Origin: Methylobacterium sp. J-078
GTDB lineage: Bacteria > Pseudomonadota > Alphaproteobacteria > Rhizobiales > Beijerinckiaceae
Direction: 5' to 3'
Assembly: GCF_022829285.1 (NCBI RefSeq)
Contig: NZ_JAKSYI010000108.1
Span: forward strand, 140,898-204,897
Length of the DNA stretch: 64,000 nucleotides
A program made the position numbers and the translations under genes. The notes beneath the pieces are model-generated. The model made no database searches. It saw only the letters and a list, made by a program, of their open reading frames with translations, and was not told the DNA's origin. Positions 54,680 to 64,000 of this stretch are shown here, in pieces. Numbering within the stretch: position 1 is the stretch's first letter; each line of letters starts with the position of its first letter.

Positions 54680-55836
54680 GCCCCATCGACCGCATCAAGA
54701 GCTTCGCCGACGACCTCGTGGCGATCCGCCGTGATTTCCACGCCCACCCCGAGCTCGGCTTCGAGGAGGTCCGTACCTCCGGCATCGTGGCCGAGGAACT
54801 GACGCGCTACGGCATCGCCGTGCATCGCGGCATCGGCGGCACCGGGGTTGTGGGCGTGCTGGAAGGGCGCACCGGGTCCGGCCGGCGGATCGCCCTGCGC
54901 GCCGACATGGACGCGCTGCCGATCGAGGAGGAGACCAACCTGCCCTACCGCTCGACGGTGCCGGGCAAGATGCACGCCTGCGGGCATGACGGGCACACCA
55001 CGATGCTGCTGGGCGCGGCGCGCTACCTCGCCGAGACCCGCGACTTCGACGGCACCGCCCTGTTCGTGTTCCAGCCGGCCGAGGAAGGCCAGGGCGGCGC
55101 CCGCGCGATGATCGCGGACGGGCTGTTCGAGACGTTTCCCTGCGACGAGATCTACGCGATCCACAACCAGCCCAACGGCCCGCACGGCAAGATCAAGCTG
55201 CGCCCCGGCCCGGCCATGGCGGCCGCCGACTTCTTCGACATCCGCATCGCCGGGCGCGGCGCCCACGCGGCCCAGCCGCAGCAGGGCATCGACCCGATCG
55301 TGGTCGGCTCCACCCTGGTCCAGGCCCTGCAGTCGATCGTCTCGCGCAACGCCGACCCGCTCAAGAGCGCGGTGCTCTCCATCACGCAGTTCCACGCGGG
55401 CGCGGCCTACAACGTCATTCCGGAGGGCGCCCACATCACCGGCACGGTGCGGACCTTCGATGCGGACCTGCGCACCCTCGTCACCACCCGCATCCGCGAG
55501 ATATCCGCGGGCATCGCCGCGGCCTACGGCGCCACCATCGACGTCGACATCCGCGACGTGTTCTCCGTGCTGATGAACAGCCCGGAGCATGCGGCGGCGG
55601 CGGCCGAGATCGCCCGCGAGCTGTTCGGTCCCGAGGGCGTCGACGACCAGTCGAAGCCCCGCATGGGCAGCGAGGATTTCGCCGACATGGTCGCGCGGGT
55701 GCCCGGCGCCTATGCGTGGATCGGCTCGACGCCGGGCCCCGGCCTGCACAATGCGAGCTTCGACTTCGACGACAGCATCATTCCCCTCGGCTCGGCCTTC
55801 CTCGCCCGCCTCGTCGAGCGGCGCACCGCCGCCTGA
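54676..55836 (+). CDS. M20D-type amidohydrolase (hippurate/N-acyl-amino-acid hydrolase-like)
   Basis: A GTG start at 54676 overlaps the preceding stop by 4 bp (GTGA). The 386-residue enzyme has 'RRDFHAHPELGFEEVRTSGI', ALRADMDALPIEEETNLPYR, 'MHACGHDGHTTMLLGAARYL' (metal ligands), FQPAEEGQGGARAMIADGLF (Glu base and ligand) and the last His in GPGLHNASFDFDDS. It hydrolyses an N-acyl amino acid, which one is not known. Co-translation with the FemAB-like protein hints at related substrates. Confidence 0.93.
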   Translation: MSPIDRIKSFADDLVAIRRDFHAHPELGFEEVRTSGIVAEELTRYGIAVHRGIGGTGVVGVLEGRTGSGRRIALRADMDALPIEEETNLPYRSTVPGKMHACGHDGHTTMLLGAARYLAETRDFDGTALFVFQPAEEGQGGARAMIADGLFETFPCDEIYAIHNQPNGPHGKIKLRPGPAMAAADFFDIRIAGRGAHAAQPQQGIDPIVVGSTLVQALQSIVSRNADPLKSAVLSITQFHAGAAYNVIPEGAHITGTVRTFDADLRTLVTTRIREISAGIAAAYGATIDVDIRDVFSVLMNSPEHAAAAAEIARELFGPEGVDDQSKPRMGSEDFADMVARVPGAYAWIGSTPGPGLHNASFDFDDSIIPLGSAFLARLVERRTAA

Positions 55837-55901
55837 GGCGGCCCGGACGGCGGCCCGCCGCCACGCAACCGCGTGCCGCGAGGGCCGCCAGGGATCCGCC
55901 G

Positions 55902-56393
55902 ATGGACATCTACGAACTGACCCCGAGGGCCGCCGACGGCACTCCCTATCCGCTGGCCCAGCACCGGGGATCGGTGATCCTGATCGTCAACACCGCCTCG
56001 AAATGCGGGTTCACCCCGCAATATGCCGGGCTGGAGGCCCTGGCGCGGAAGTACCGATCGGCGGGCCTCGTGGTGCTCGGTTTCCCCTGCAACCAGTTCG
56101 GCGCCCAGGAACCGGGGGACGCCGCAGAGATCGCCGCCTTCTGCAGCCTGACCTACGCGGTCGGCTTTCCGGTGCTCGCCAAGGTCGCGGTGAACGGACC
56201 GGGGGCCGACCCGGTCTTCGCCCACCTCACCCGCGCCAAGCCCGGGCTCCTCGGCAGCCGCGCCATCAAATGGAACTTCACCAAGTTCCTCGTCGGCCGC
56301 GACGGCCGGGTCATCGCGCGCTACGCACCCTCGACCAAGCCCGAGGCCCTCGAGGCGGTGATCGCGGCTGCCCTTTCCGAGCCCGCGCCGTAG
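55902..56393 (+). CDS. Glutathione peroxidase (Cys form)
   Basis: The 163-residue protein has the GPx catalytic set: the peroxidatic Cys in LIVNTASKCGFTPQYAGLEA, Gln in VVLGFPCNQFGAQEPGDAAE, and the Trp/Asn in AIKWNFTKFLVGRDGRVIAR. Cysteine replaces selenocysteine; it likely uses thioredoxin for recycling. It reduces hydroperoxides in the cytoplasm. Convergent with the CDF transporter gene at a 3-bp gap. Confidence 0.95.
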   Translation: MDIYELTPRAADGTPYPLAQHRGSVILIVNTASKCGFTPQYAGLEALARKYRSAGLVVLGFPCNQFGAQEPGDAAEIAAFCSLTYAVGFPVLAKVAVNGPGADPVFAHLTRAKPGLLGSRAIKWNFTKFLVGRDGRVIARYAPSTKPEALEAVIAAALSEPAP

Positions 56394-56396
56394 GCT

Positions 56397-57395
56397 TCAG
56401 GCGCTTGCCGGTGCGGGACTTGCCGCTGCGGAACTTGCCGGTGCGGCATCGGCCGTGGCGCTCGCCCGCGACTGGACTTCGATGAACACCCGCGTCACGT
56501 CGGGGTCGCGCGCCTTCAGCCGGGTCTCGATGCGGGCCACCATGGCCTCGATCTGCCCGGCGCTGAGGGTGTCGTCCATGTCGAGGCTGACGTTCACCAG
56601 GATGTCGGAGGGGCCGAGATGCTGGGTCAGCACGGTGTTGACGTGATGGACACCCGCCTCCCCGCGCACCACCTCCCGGATCGCCGCGACGAGTTCGGGG
56701 TCGGCCGCCTCGCCGATGAGGAGGCCGTGCGTCTCGATCATCAGGAAGATCGCCATCCCCACGAGGATCAGGCCGATGCCGATCGAGGACCAGCCGTCCA
56801 GGGACGGCATGTCGAGGATGTGGGCGAGGACCACGCCCGCGAGCGCCACCACGAGGCCCATCAGCGCCGCCACGTCCTCCGCCAGGACCGTGAACAGGGA
56901 CGGATCCTTGGAGCGGCGGATGGCGGCGAGCGGCGGGCGGCTGCCCTTCTCCGCCCAGAACGCCTTCAGGGCGACGAAGCACGAATAGCCCTCGGCCAGC
57001 ACCGCGAAGCCCAGGATCGCCACGTTCACCCAGAAGCCCGAGAGGTGGTAGCCGAGGAACGTCGCGTCCGCCGCAGGCTCCGGGTGCTGGAGCTTGTGGA
57101 TGCCCTCGTAGATCGCGAAGGCGCCGCCGCCGAGGAAGATGAACAGCGCGACGATGAAGGCGTAAAAGTATATTTCGCGCCCGTAGCCGAAGGGATGCGT
57201 CGTCGTAGCCGGGCGCTGCGCGCGCTTCATGCCGATCAGCAGCAGGATCTGGTTGGTGGTGTCCACCACCGAGTGGACGCCCTCCGCCAGCATGGCCGAG
57301 CTGCCCGTGAGGAAGGCCCCGACGAACTTGGCCGCCGCAATGGCAAGGTTGGCGCCGGCCGCGGTGTAGATGGCGCTGGTGCTCTCGTGGGCCAT
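56397..57395 (-). CDS. Cation diffusion facilitator family exporter
   Basis: From ATG 57395 the product is 332 residues; the open frame extends to 57557 but is low-complexity there. Six helices with metal sites in TM2 (LAEGVHSVVDTTNQILLLIG, HxxxD) and TM5 (VLAEDVAALMGLVVALAGVV, Asp) are present, followed by a cytoplasmic ZT-dimer domain with 'VRGEAGVHHVNTVLTQHLGP' and VNVSLDMDDTLSAGQIEAMV. It exports Zn, Fe, Co or Mn by proton exchange. The metal is not decided by sequence. It is convergent with glutathione peroxidase. Confidence 0.92.
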   Translation of the reverse strand: MAHESTSAIYTAAGANLAIAAAKFVGAFLTGSSAMLAEGVHSVVDTTNQILLLIGMKRAQRPATTTHPFGYGREIYFYAFIVALFIFLGGGAFAIYEGIHKLQHPEPAADATFLGYHLSGFWVNVAILGFAVLAEGYSCFVALKAFWAEKGSRPPLAAIRRSKDPSLFTVLAEDVAALMGLVVALAGVVLAHILDMPSLDGWSSIGIGLILVGMAIFLMIETHGLLIGEAADPELVAAIREVVRGEAGVHHVNTVLTQHLGPSDILVNVSLDMDDTLSAGQIEAMVARIETRLKARDPDVTRVFIEVQSRASATADAAPASSAAASPAPASA

Positions 57396-57687
57396 GCGGG
57401 GCGGGTCTCTCAAGGCTGTGCGGGCGGGCGCCCGGTGGCGTGGCCCCGGCGCGCTGCACCGCGAAGCGCGTCTCCGGGCGAGCGCCTCCAGGCAAGCGTT
57501 GCCGCTGGGGGCAAAGCGCAAGCAACGCGCCGGCCGGCCGGAAGGTTCGCCGCACACGGATCATTCGGCGCTCCCGTTCGTGCGGAAGCCGGGATCGGGC
57601 CAAGCGGGCCTGCGCGCGGTGGACGCGGCGCACCGGCCTGTGCATCGTGCGCGCCGATCGCACGAGCCAGACCCGGAGCCGGCCGCC

Positions 57688-58131
57688 ATGACCGACACGC
57701 ACCCGCCCGCTTATGACCCCGACAACATCTTCGCGAAGATCCTGCGCGGAGAGATTCCGGCCGAGCGCGTCTACGAGGATGCCGACACCCTCGCCTTCAT
57801 GGATGTGATGCCGCAAGGGGACGGCCACACCCTGGTGATCCCCAAGGCCCCGGCGCGCGGGCTCCTCGACGCGGACCCGGATTCCCTCGCCGCCGTTGCG
57901 CGCACCGTGCAGCGCGTCGCCCGCGCGGTGAAGGCGGCCTTCGCGGCCGAGGGCCTGACGGTGTTCCAGTACAACGAGCCGGCGGGTGGTCAGACGGTGT
58001 TCCACCTCCACGTCCACATCGTGCCACGCTTCGAGGGCGTACCCCTGCAGCGTCACACCGGCGGCATGGCCGACAAGGCGGTGCTGGCGGAGCACGCCGA
58101 CCGCATCCGGGCGGCGTTGGCGGCCGGATGA
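57688..58131 (+). CDS. HIT-family nucleotide hydrolase
   Basis: The 147-residue protein from ATG 57688 reads DPDNIFAKILRGEIPAERVY, 'TLAFMDVMPQGDGHTLVIPK', and ends with the active-site triad in QTVFHLHVHIVPRFEGV (HxHxH). This is the Hint/HinT type that hydrolyses AMP-lysine or similar adenosine phosphoramidates. It diverges from the CDF gene across 292 bp and is convergent with the PilZ gene. The frame is open farther upstream but with no HIT content. Confidence 0.95.
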   Translation: MTDTHPPAYDPDNIFAKILRGEIPAERVYEDADTLAFMDVMPQGDGHTLVIPKAPARGLLDADPDSLAAVARTVQRVARAVKAAFAAEGLTVFQYNEPAGGQTVFHLHVHIVPRFEGVPLQRHTGGMADKAVLAEHADRIRAALAAG

Positions 58132-58140
58132 GGCGCGGGT

Positions 58141-58557
58141 TCAGGCGGCGCTGGCCGGCGGGCTGGTGAGCAGCCGCCGCAGGGCGGCGTTCTCGGCCTC
58201 CAGTTCATTGATCCGGCGCACCAGGGCGAGCATCGACGCGGTGTCGTCCGGCGCCGTCACCGGGGCCGCCAGGGGCGCCGGTGCGACGGCCTGCGGCGCC
58301 GGGATCGCCTCGTCCGCGAAGGTCACGCCGATGCCGTCGGCCCGGCGCCAGCACAGGCTGGCGCGGTAGGTCTTCTCTTTCTGCGGGATGTAGAGGTCGA
58401 AGCCCTCGGGCAGGGTCGAGGTCTCGGTCAGGGCGAGGCGGGCGCCGGAGGCGGACAGGTCCCGCACCAGGCAGTCCATGGACGAAGCGCCCTTGTTGAA
58501 GATGATCCGCCCCTTGAGGAACGTCTTCTGGCGAACTTCCCTGCGATGCTCCGACAT
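58141..58557 (-). CDS. PilZ-domain protein with C-terminal coiled coil
   Basis: The 138-residue protein begins MSEHRREVRQKTFLKGRIIF, giving the RxxxR motif, and has CLVRDLSASGARLALTE for the (D/N)xSxxG motif, so c-di-GMP binding is expected. After residue 85 comes a Pro/Ala linker and a heptad-like LALVRRINELEAENAALRRL, a short coiled coil that may dimerise it. ATG 58557 is chosen as the earlier in-frame ATG (58602) adds nothing conserved. Confidence 0.88.
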   Translation of the reverse strand: MSEHRREVRQKTFLKGRIIFNKGASSMDCLVRDLSASGARLALTETSTLPEGFDLYIPQKEKTYRASLCWRRADGIGVTFADEAIPAPQAVAPAPLAAPVTAPDDTASMLALVRRINELEAENAALRRLLTSPPASAA

Positions 58558-58682
58558 GGCCTTCTCCGGCAAGGGGTCGTTCTCCGGCTCCGGGGCCCCC
58601 AACGATGGCCGACCCTGGCACGGCGCCCCTTAAGGAATGATCGCCAGAATCCGCGACCCGGAGCGGTGCGATCCGGCCGGGC

Positions 58683-58910
58683 TCACTGGAAGCGCGTGTC
58701 CATGGTCTGGAACAGGTAGAAGCCGTTGAAGCGCACAGCGGTCTCGGCGGCCCGGTCGTCGAAGTCGGACGGCGCGTCCGCCGGATCGTCGAGCTTGCCG
58801 CCGAAGGCCCAGCGCCCGTTCCCGAGGAAGGGCGGCACGGCCCGGCTCTCCGGCACGGCGCAGCACAGGCCCTCGACGCTCCTGAGGCAGAAAACGTTGT
58901 AATTCTGCAT
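58683..58910 (-). CDS. Small conserved-looking protein of unknown function
   Basis: The 75-residue product begins MQNYNVFCLRSVEGLCCAVP with three cysteines, followed by an acidic middle (DDPADAPSDFDDRAAETAV) and an FNGFYLFQTMDTRF end. It is clearly not low-complexity, so likely real. It lies between PilZ and nadE on the same strand, 66 bp after the nadE side. No family recognised. Confidence 0.6.
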   Translation of the reverse strand: MQNYNVFCLRSVEGLCCAVPESRAVPPFLGNGRWAFGGKLDDPADAPSDFDDRAAETAVRFNGFYLFQTMDTRFQ

Positions 58911-58976
58911 CGGTCAACCTCCGATTCGCCCACCTAAGCTACGCCCTAGGGTGCCAATCGGACAGCACTGTGTCGA

Positions 58977-61016
<2,040 letters not shown>

Positions 61017-61318
61017 GGAGGCTGAGGGTGTGGCGGCCGGGGCTTCGAGCGCCGAGGGGCTGGACAAGGGGCGGGGCTCCGGGCTGGTCGGGCCCGCACC
61101 TTAACCCCTGCCGCCATCCGCCTCCAGGGCAAGCCGGTTCCAGCGCAAGCCGCTTCCGAGGCAAGCCGCCTCCCGGGCATGCGTCGCGGACACGGGTCGG
61201 CATGATGGCTCGCATCCGATGGGCCGGGGCAAGCGTCTGTTAACGACGATGCCGCTAACTCTTGGCCGAACCGCGCCGCTCCCGGCGGCGGACCCGTATT
61301 GAGTACATCCGGCCAATC
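61017..61318. other. Divergent region between nadE and ftsK
   Basis: About 300 bp with the 16-bp tandem repeat and, close to ftsK, a TTAAC element (61239-61243) and a CCGCTC...GCGG hairpin-like GC stretch (61267-61291). Both promoters should be here; I cannot place them securely. Confidence 0.45.
61128..61175. repeat. Three 16-bp tandem units upstream of nadE
   Basis: GGCAAGCCGGTTCCAG, CGCAAGCCGCTTCCGA and GGCAAGCCGCCTCCCG repeat in tandem at 61128-61175, with a partial fourth unit. They lie between nadE and ftsK. A less regular relative is at about 57478-57534. Confidence 0.65.
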
Positions 61319-64000
61319 ATGCGCGCATCGGGACGGCTTCCCTACTCCCATCGTGATCCTTCGCGTCCCGTTCGGGGCGGCGACCGCCTCGGCCTGTCGA
61401 TCGGCGCCCTCGCGCACCGGTTGATGAACCTGCGGGCGACCCTCTCGCGCCGCCTCGCCGGCCCGCCGCAGCGGCCGGACTACACCGTGGCCACCACCCG
61501 CCCGACCCCGAGCTGGATGACGAGCCCGCAGGCCCTGGTCGGCCGCAACGAGGTCGGCCTCGCCTTCCGGCCCGCGCCCGCGATCCAGGCCTGGCCCGCC
61601 GGGATCTTCGACGACCGCGCTACCCTCGACATGATCCCGCGCCGCGCCGCCCCGTCGGCCCGGTTCGACGAGGGCCTGATGGAGGGCGAGACGCCCGCCC
61701 CGCGCGTGCTGATCCGGACCCCGCGCCGCCCCGCCGCGATCATGCCCGAGATGGGGGAGATCCCCTCCGCCGGCCCCGCCGCGCCGGTGCCGGAGCTGGG
61801 CCCGGCCGTGCGCTACACCCGCACCCCCGACCCCGTGCTGCACGAGCGCCGCCAGCGCGCCCTGGACGCCGAGCGTGCCGCCCGCGCCCAGGCCCACGCG
61901 GAGGCGGAAGCCGAGGCGCTGCGCCTGCAGGCCGAGCAGGAGGCCCTGCGCGCGGAGGCCGAGGCGCAGGCCGCGCAGGCGGCGCAGGCCGAGGCCGCGC
62001 AAGTGCCCGAGCCCCTCTGGCGCCAGCCCTTCGTCGCGCCCCCCGGCGTCCGCTTCTTCCGCAGCCCCGATCGCCGCCAGGGCCGCCCCAGCGCGGAGGC
62101 TCCGAGCGCGGAAACGCCCAGTGCGGACACCTCGGCCACCGAGGCCGCCGTGATCGAAGTCGCGCCCGTTCCGGAGCCGGTGATCCTCGACGACCGCGAT
62201 TGGTCGGACGTGCCGGACTGGTCCGAGGTCCATGCCTGGTTCGACGGCCGCGACGGCGCCGCCCTCGACGCCTGGTCGGCGATCCAGGCCGAGGCCGCGC
62301 CGCTGCCCGAGGCTCCTGCCGGGGACATGTCCGAGATCCCCGCTATCGAGGCCGTCGAGTCTCCCGAACCGGTCGCCCCGGTCGCCGCGTTCGCGCCCGC
62401 TCCGCTCTCCGCACATGCCCCGGTCCAGGTCGCGGCCTATCGCCTGGAGCACGTGGTCCGGTTCGAGACCTTCGGCCCGCCCTGCCCCGTCGAGGGCCAG
62501 GACAACGCGCTCCCCGCCCCGGCGCCGGTTCGTCCCGCCCCGCTCCACGCCATGGCGGCCCGCGCGGCGATCCGTACCGGCCGGCCGGCGGCACCCGCCC
62601 CGTCCGTGACCGCAGAGGTTCTGCCGGCAGTTCCGGCCCCCTCCCCTGCCCTGTCGGTTGCGAGCCCGTTCGTGCCGGTGGCGCCCTTCGTCCCGGCCCC
62701 CCGCGCCGCCGCGCCGGCCTTCGTGCCGACCACGATCCCGCCGCGCCCGGTGCTGCTGCGCAGCCCCAAGAGCGCCCCGGGCGCCGAGCCGGAGGCCCCC
62801 GCACCGATCCCGGCCGAGTCGCCGGAGGTCGAGGCACCCGAGATCGATTCACCGGAAGTCCTGGCGTCCGAAGTCCTGGCGTCCGAAGTCTTGGCGTCCG
62901 AGTTCGTCGGACCCGAGGTCGAGGCCGCCCCGGAGGCCCCCCCCGCCGGGCCGCTGCCGGCCGTCCACATGCCGCGCGCGATCCTGCCCGAGCGCCCGCT
63001 CCTCATCCCGGCCGGCCGGCACGTGCCGATGTCGTTCGTGGAGAACGCCGACTACGAGCATCCCTCCCTCGAACTCCTGGCCGAGCCGCCCCTGAACGAC
63101 ACGGAGGAGGTCGATGCCGACGTGCTCGAGCAGAACGCCCTCAACCTCCAGCAGACGGTCCAGGATTTCGGCGTGCGCGGCGATATCCTGGCGGTGCGCC
63201 CGGGTCCGGTCGTGACGCTCTACGAGCTGGAGCCGGCGCCCGGCACCAAGTCGAGCCGCGTGATCTCGCTCTCGGACGACATCGCCCGCTCCATGTCGGC
63301 GGTCTCGGCCCGCGTCGCGGTCGTGCCCGGCCGCAACGTCATCGGCATCGAACTGCCCAACGACACCCGCGAGACCGTCTATTTGCGCGAGCTCCTCGCC
63401 TCGGCCGACTTCGGGATGAGCAAGCACAAGCTCGCCCTGTGTCTGGGCAAGAACATCGGCGGTGAGCCCATCATCGCCGATCTGGCCAAGATGCCCCACC
63501 TGCTGGTGGCCGGCACCACCGGCTCGGGCAAGTCGGTGGCCATCAACACCATGATCCTGTCGCTCCTCTACCGGATGAAGCCGGAGGAGTGCCGCCTGAT
63601 CATGGTCGACCCCAAGATGCTGGAACTCTCCGTCTACGACGGCATCCCGCACCTGCTCTCCCCCGTCGTGATCGACCCGAAGAAGGCGGTCATCGCCCTC
63701 AAATGGGCCGTGCGCGAGATGGAGGAGCGCTACAAGAAGATGTCCAAGATCGCCGTGCGTAACATCGACGGCTACAACGCGCGCATGGCGGAGGCCCGGG
63801 CCAAGGGTGAGACCATCACCCGCGAGGTCCATACCGGCTTCAACCGCGAGACCGGCCAGGCCGTCTACGAGACGGAGGAGATGGACCTCTCGGCGCTGCC
63901 CTACATCGTGATCGTGGTCGACGAGATGGCCGACCTGATGATGGTGGCGGGCAAGGACATCGAGGGCGCGATCCAGCGGCTGGCGCAGATGGCGCGCGCG
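61319..64000 (+). CDS. ftsK: FtsK/SpoIIIE-like DNA translocase lacking N-terminal membrane helices (3' truncated)
   Basis: The frame from ATG 61319 runs uninterrupted off the right edge (894 codons seen). Residues 1-580 hold no transmembrane helix: there is a basic start, an Ala/Glu/Gln coiled coil at about 177-228 and a long Pro/Ala/Val linker with a perfect triple EVLAS repeat (62855-62899). The motor starts near residue 600: '[20 protein letters not shown]', then [20 protein letters not shown], the Walker [21 protein letters not shown] (near 728), [20 protein letters not shown], and the Walker [20 protein letters not shown]. Alphaproteobacteria often keep two FtsK copies; this one appears to be the soluble or peripheral paralogue, so division-septum anchoring would need a partner. 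Confidence 0.92.
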   Translation, partial: MRASGRLPYSHRDPSRPVRGGDRLGLSIGALAHRLMNLRATLSRRLAGPPQRPDYTVATTRPTPSWMTSPQALVGRNEVGLAFRPAPAIQAWPAGIFDDRATLDMIPRRAAPSARFDEGLMEGETPAPRVLIRTPRRPAAIMPEMGEIPSAGPAAPVPELGPAVRYTRTPDPVLHERRQRALDAERAARAQAHAEAEAEALRLQAEQEALRAEAEAQAAQAAQAEAAQVPEPLWRQPFVAPPGVRFFRSPDRRQGRPSAEAPSAETPSADTSATEAAVIEVAPVPEPVILDDRDWSDVPDWSEVHAWFDGRDGAALDAWSAIQAEAAPLPEAPAGDMSEIPAIEAVESPEPVAPVAAFAPAPLSAHAPVQVAAYRLEHVVRFETFGPPCPVEGQDNALPAPAPVRPAPLHAMAARAAIRTGRPAAPAPSVTAEVLPAVPAPSPALSVASPFVPVAPFVPAPRAAAPAFVPTTIPPRPVLLRSPKSAPGAEPEAPAPIPAESPEVEAPEIDSPEVLASEVLASEVLASEFVGPEVEAAPEAPPAGPLPAVHMPRAILPERPLLIPAGRHVPMSFVENADYEHPSLELLAEPPLNDTEEVDADVLEQNALNLQQTVQDFGVRGDILAVRPGPVVTLYELEPAPGTKSSRVISLSDDIARSMSAVSARVAVVPGRNVIGIELPNDTRETVYLRELLASADFGMSKHKLALCLGKNIGGEPIIADLAKMPHLLVAGTTGSGKSVAINTMILSLLYRMKPEECRLIMVDPKMLELSVYDGIPHLLSPVVIDPKKAVIALKWAVREMEERYKKMSKIAVRNIDGYNARMAEARAKGETITREVHTGFNRETGQAVYETEEMDLSALPYIVIVVDEMADLMMVAGKDIEGAIQRLAQMARA
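62855..62899 (+). repeat. 15-bp triple repeat inside ftsK linker
   Basis: GAAGTCCTGGCGTCC occurs three times in a row (third copy with one C-to-T change), coding EVLAS three times in the disordered linker. It is a likely site of length variation between strains. Confidence 0.8.

Noticed and set aside
57396..57687. Upstream in-frame extensions of the CDF and HIT genes
   Set aside because: Arg/Pro-rich translation with no family similarity; the internal ATGs start the conserved domains.

Overview
The window looks like a chromosomal segment of a very GC-rich alphaproteobacterium of the Hyphomicrobiales, most likely Methylobacterium or a close relative. This is inference from several things: the strong G/C bias at third codon positions, an OxlT-type oxalate:formate exchanger, a 2-hydroxycarboxylate transporter, abundant PilZ/GGDEF proteins, an AspRS of the non-discriminating type, and runs of gene order familiar from Rhizobiales (NifU-like/yidD/folE/hisI; dgt/erpA; apaG/hslO/argF/argD; ridA/GDPD/FemAB-like/HIT). 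I saw no rRNA, tRNA, CRISPR array, insertion sequence, phage or plasmid signature.

Layout. 1-10 kb: a truncated MFS permease, small secreted proteins, an RND pump with its membrane-fusion partner, a DMT permease, a nitroreductase/flavin reductase pair and two secreted proteins of unknown function. 10-16 kb: thrS, a malate/citrate-type (2HCT) symporter and a membrane diguanylate cyclase. 15.4-19.3 kb: yidD and a NifU-like scaffold on the minus strand, then folE, hisI and a patatin phospholipase on the plus strand, then a CBS protein. 19.4-28.8 kb: rhomboid, PAS_5 and PilZ proteins, dgt and erpA, a large secreted unknown, an amino-acid racemase, a LysR regulator and RNase D. 28.8-31.1 kb: a minus-strand accessory-looking trio (stand-alone WYL domain, class-3 lipase, beta-rich unknown) with its own promoter and dyad, sitting between rnd and aspS. 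31.3-40 kb: aspS, a glycosyltransferase, DUF3297, a broken acyltransferase fragment, maeB, and gnd with pgl. 40-46.7 kb: tiny membrane proteins, oxlT, dCTP deaminase, apaG, argE and an acetyltransferase. 46.8-51.7 kb: an unusual Arg/Gly-rich repeat protein, hslO, argF and argD. 52-64 kb: RidA/GDPD, FemAB-like/M20 hydrolase, glutathione peroxidase, a CDF metal exporter, a HIT protein, PilZ, glutamine-dependent nadE, and the first ~894 codons of an FtsK paralogue with no N-terminal membrane domain.

How the genes work together. Three arginine genes (argE, argF, argD) lie within 7 kb. maeB, gnd and pgl link C4 acids and hexose phosphates to NAD(P)H supply. The 2HCT carrier and OxlT import carboxylates. 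One diguanylate cyclase and two PilZ receptors indicate c-di-GMP control. yidD/NifU-like/folE/hisI and dgt/erpA are housekeeping. The parts least explained by known biology are the WYL-lipase-beta trio at 28.8-31.1 kb, the Arg/Gly-rich triple-repeat protein at 46.8-47.9 kb, and two secreted proteins at 8.7-9.6 and 24.0-25.9 kb. All assignments come from reading motifs by eye; no database search was run.
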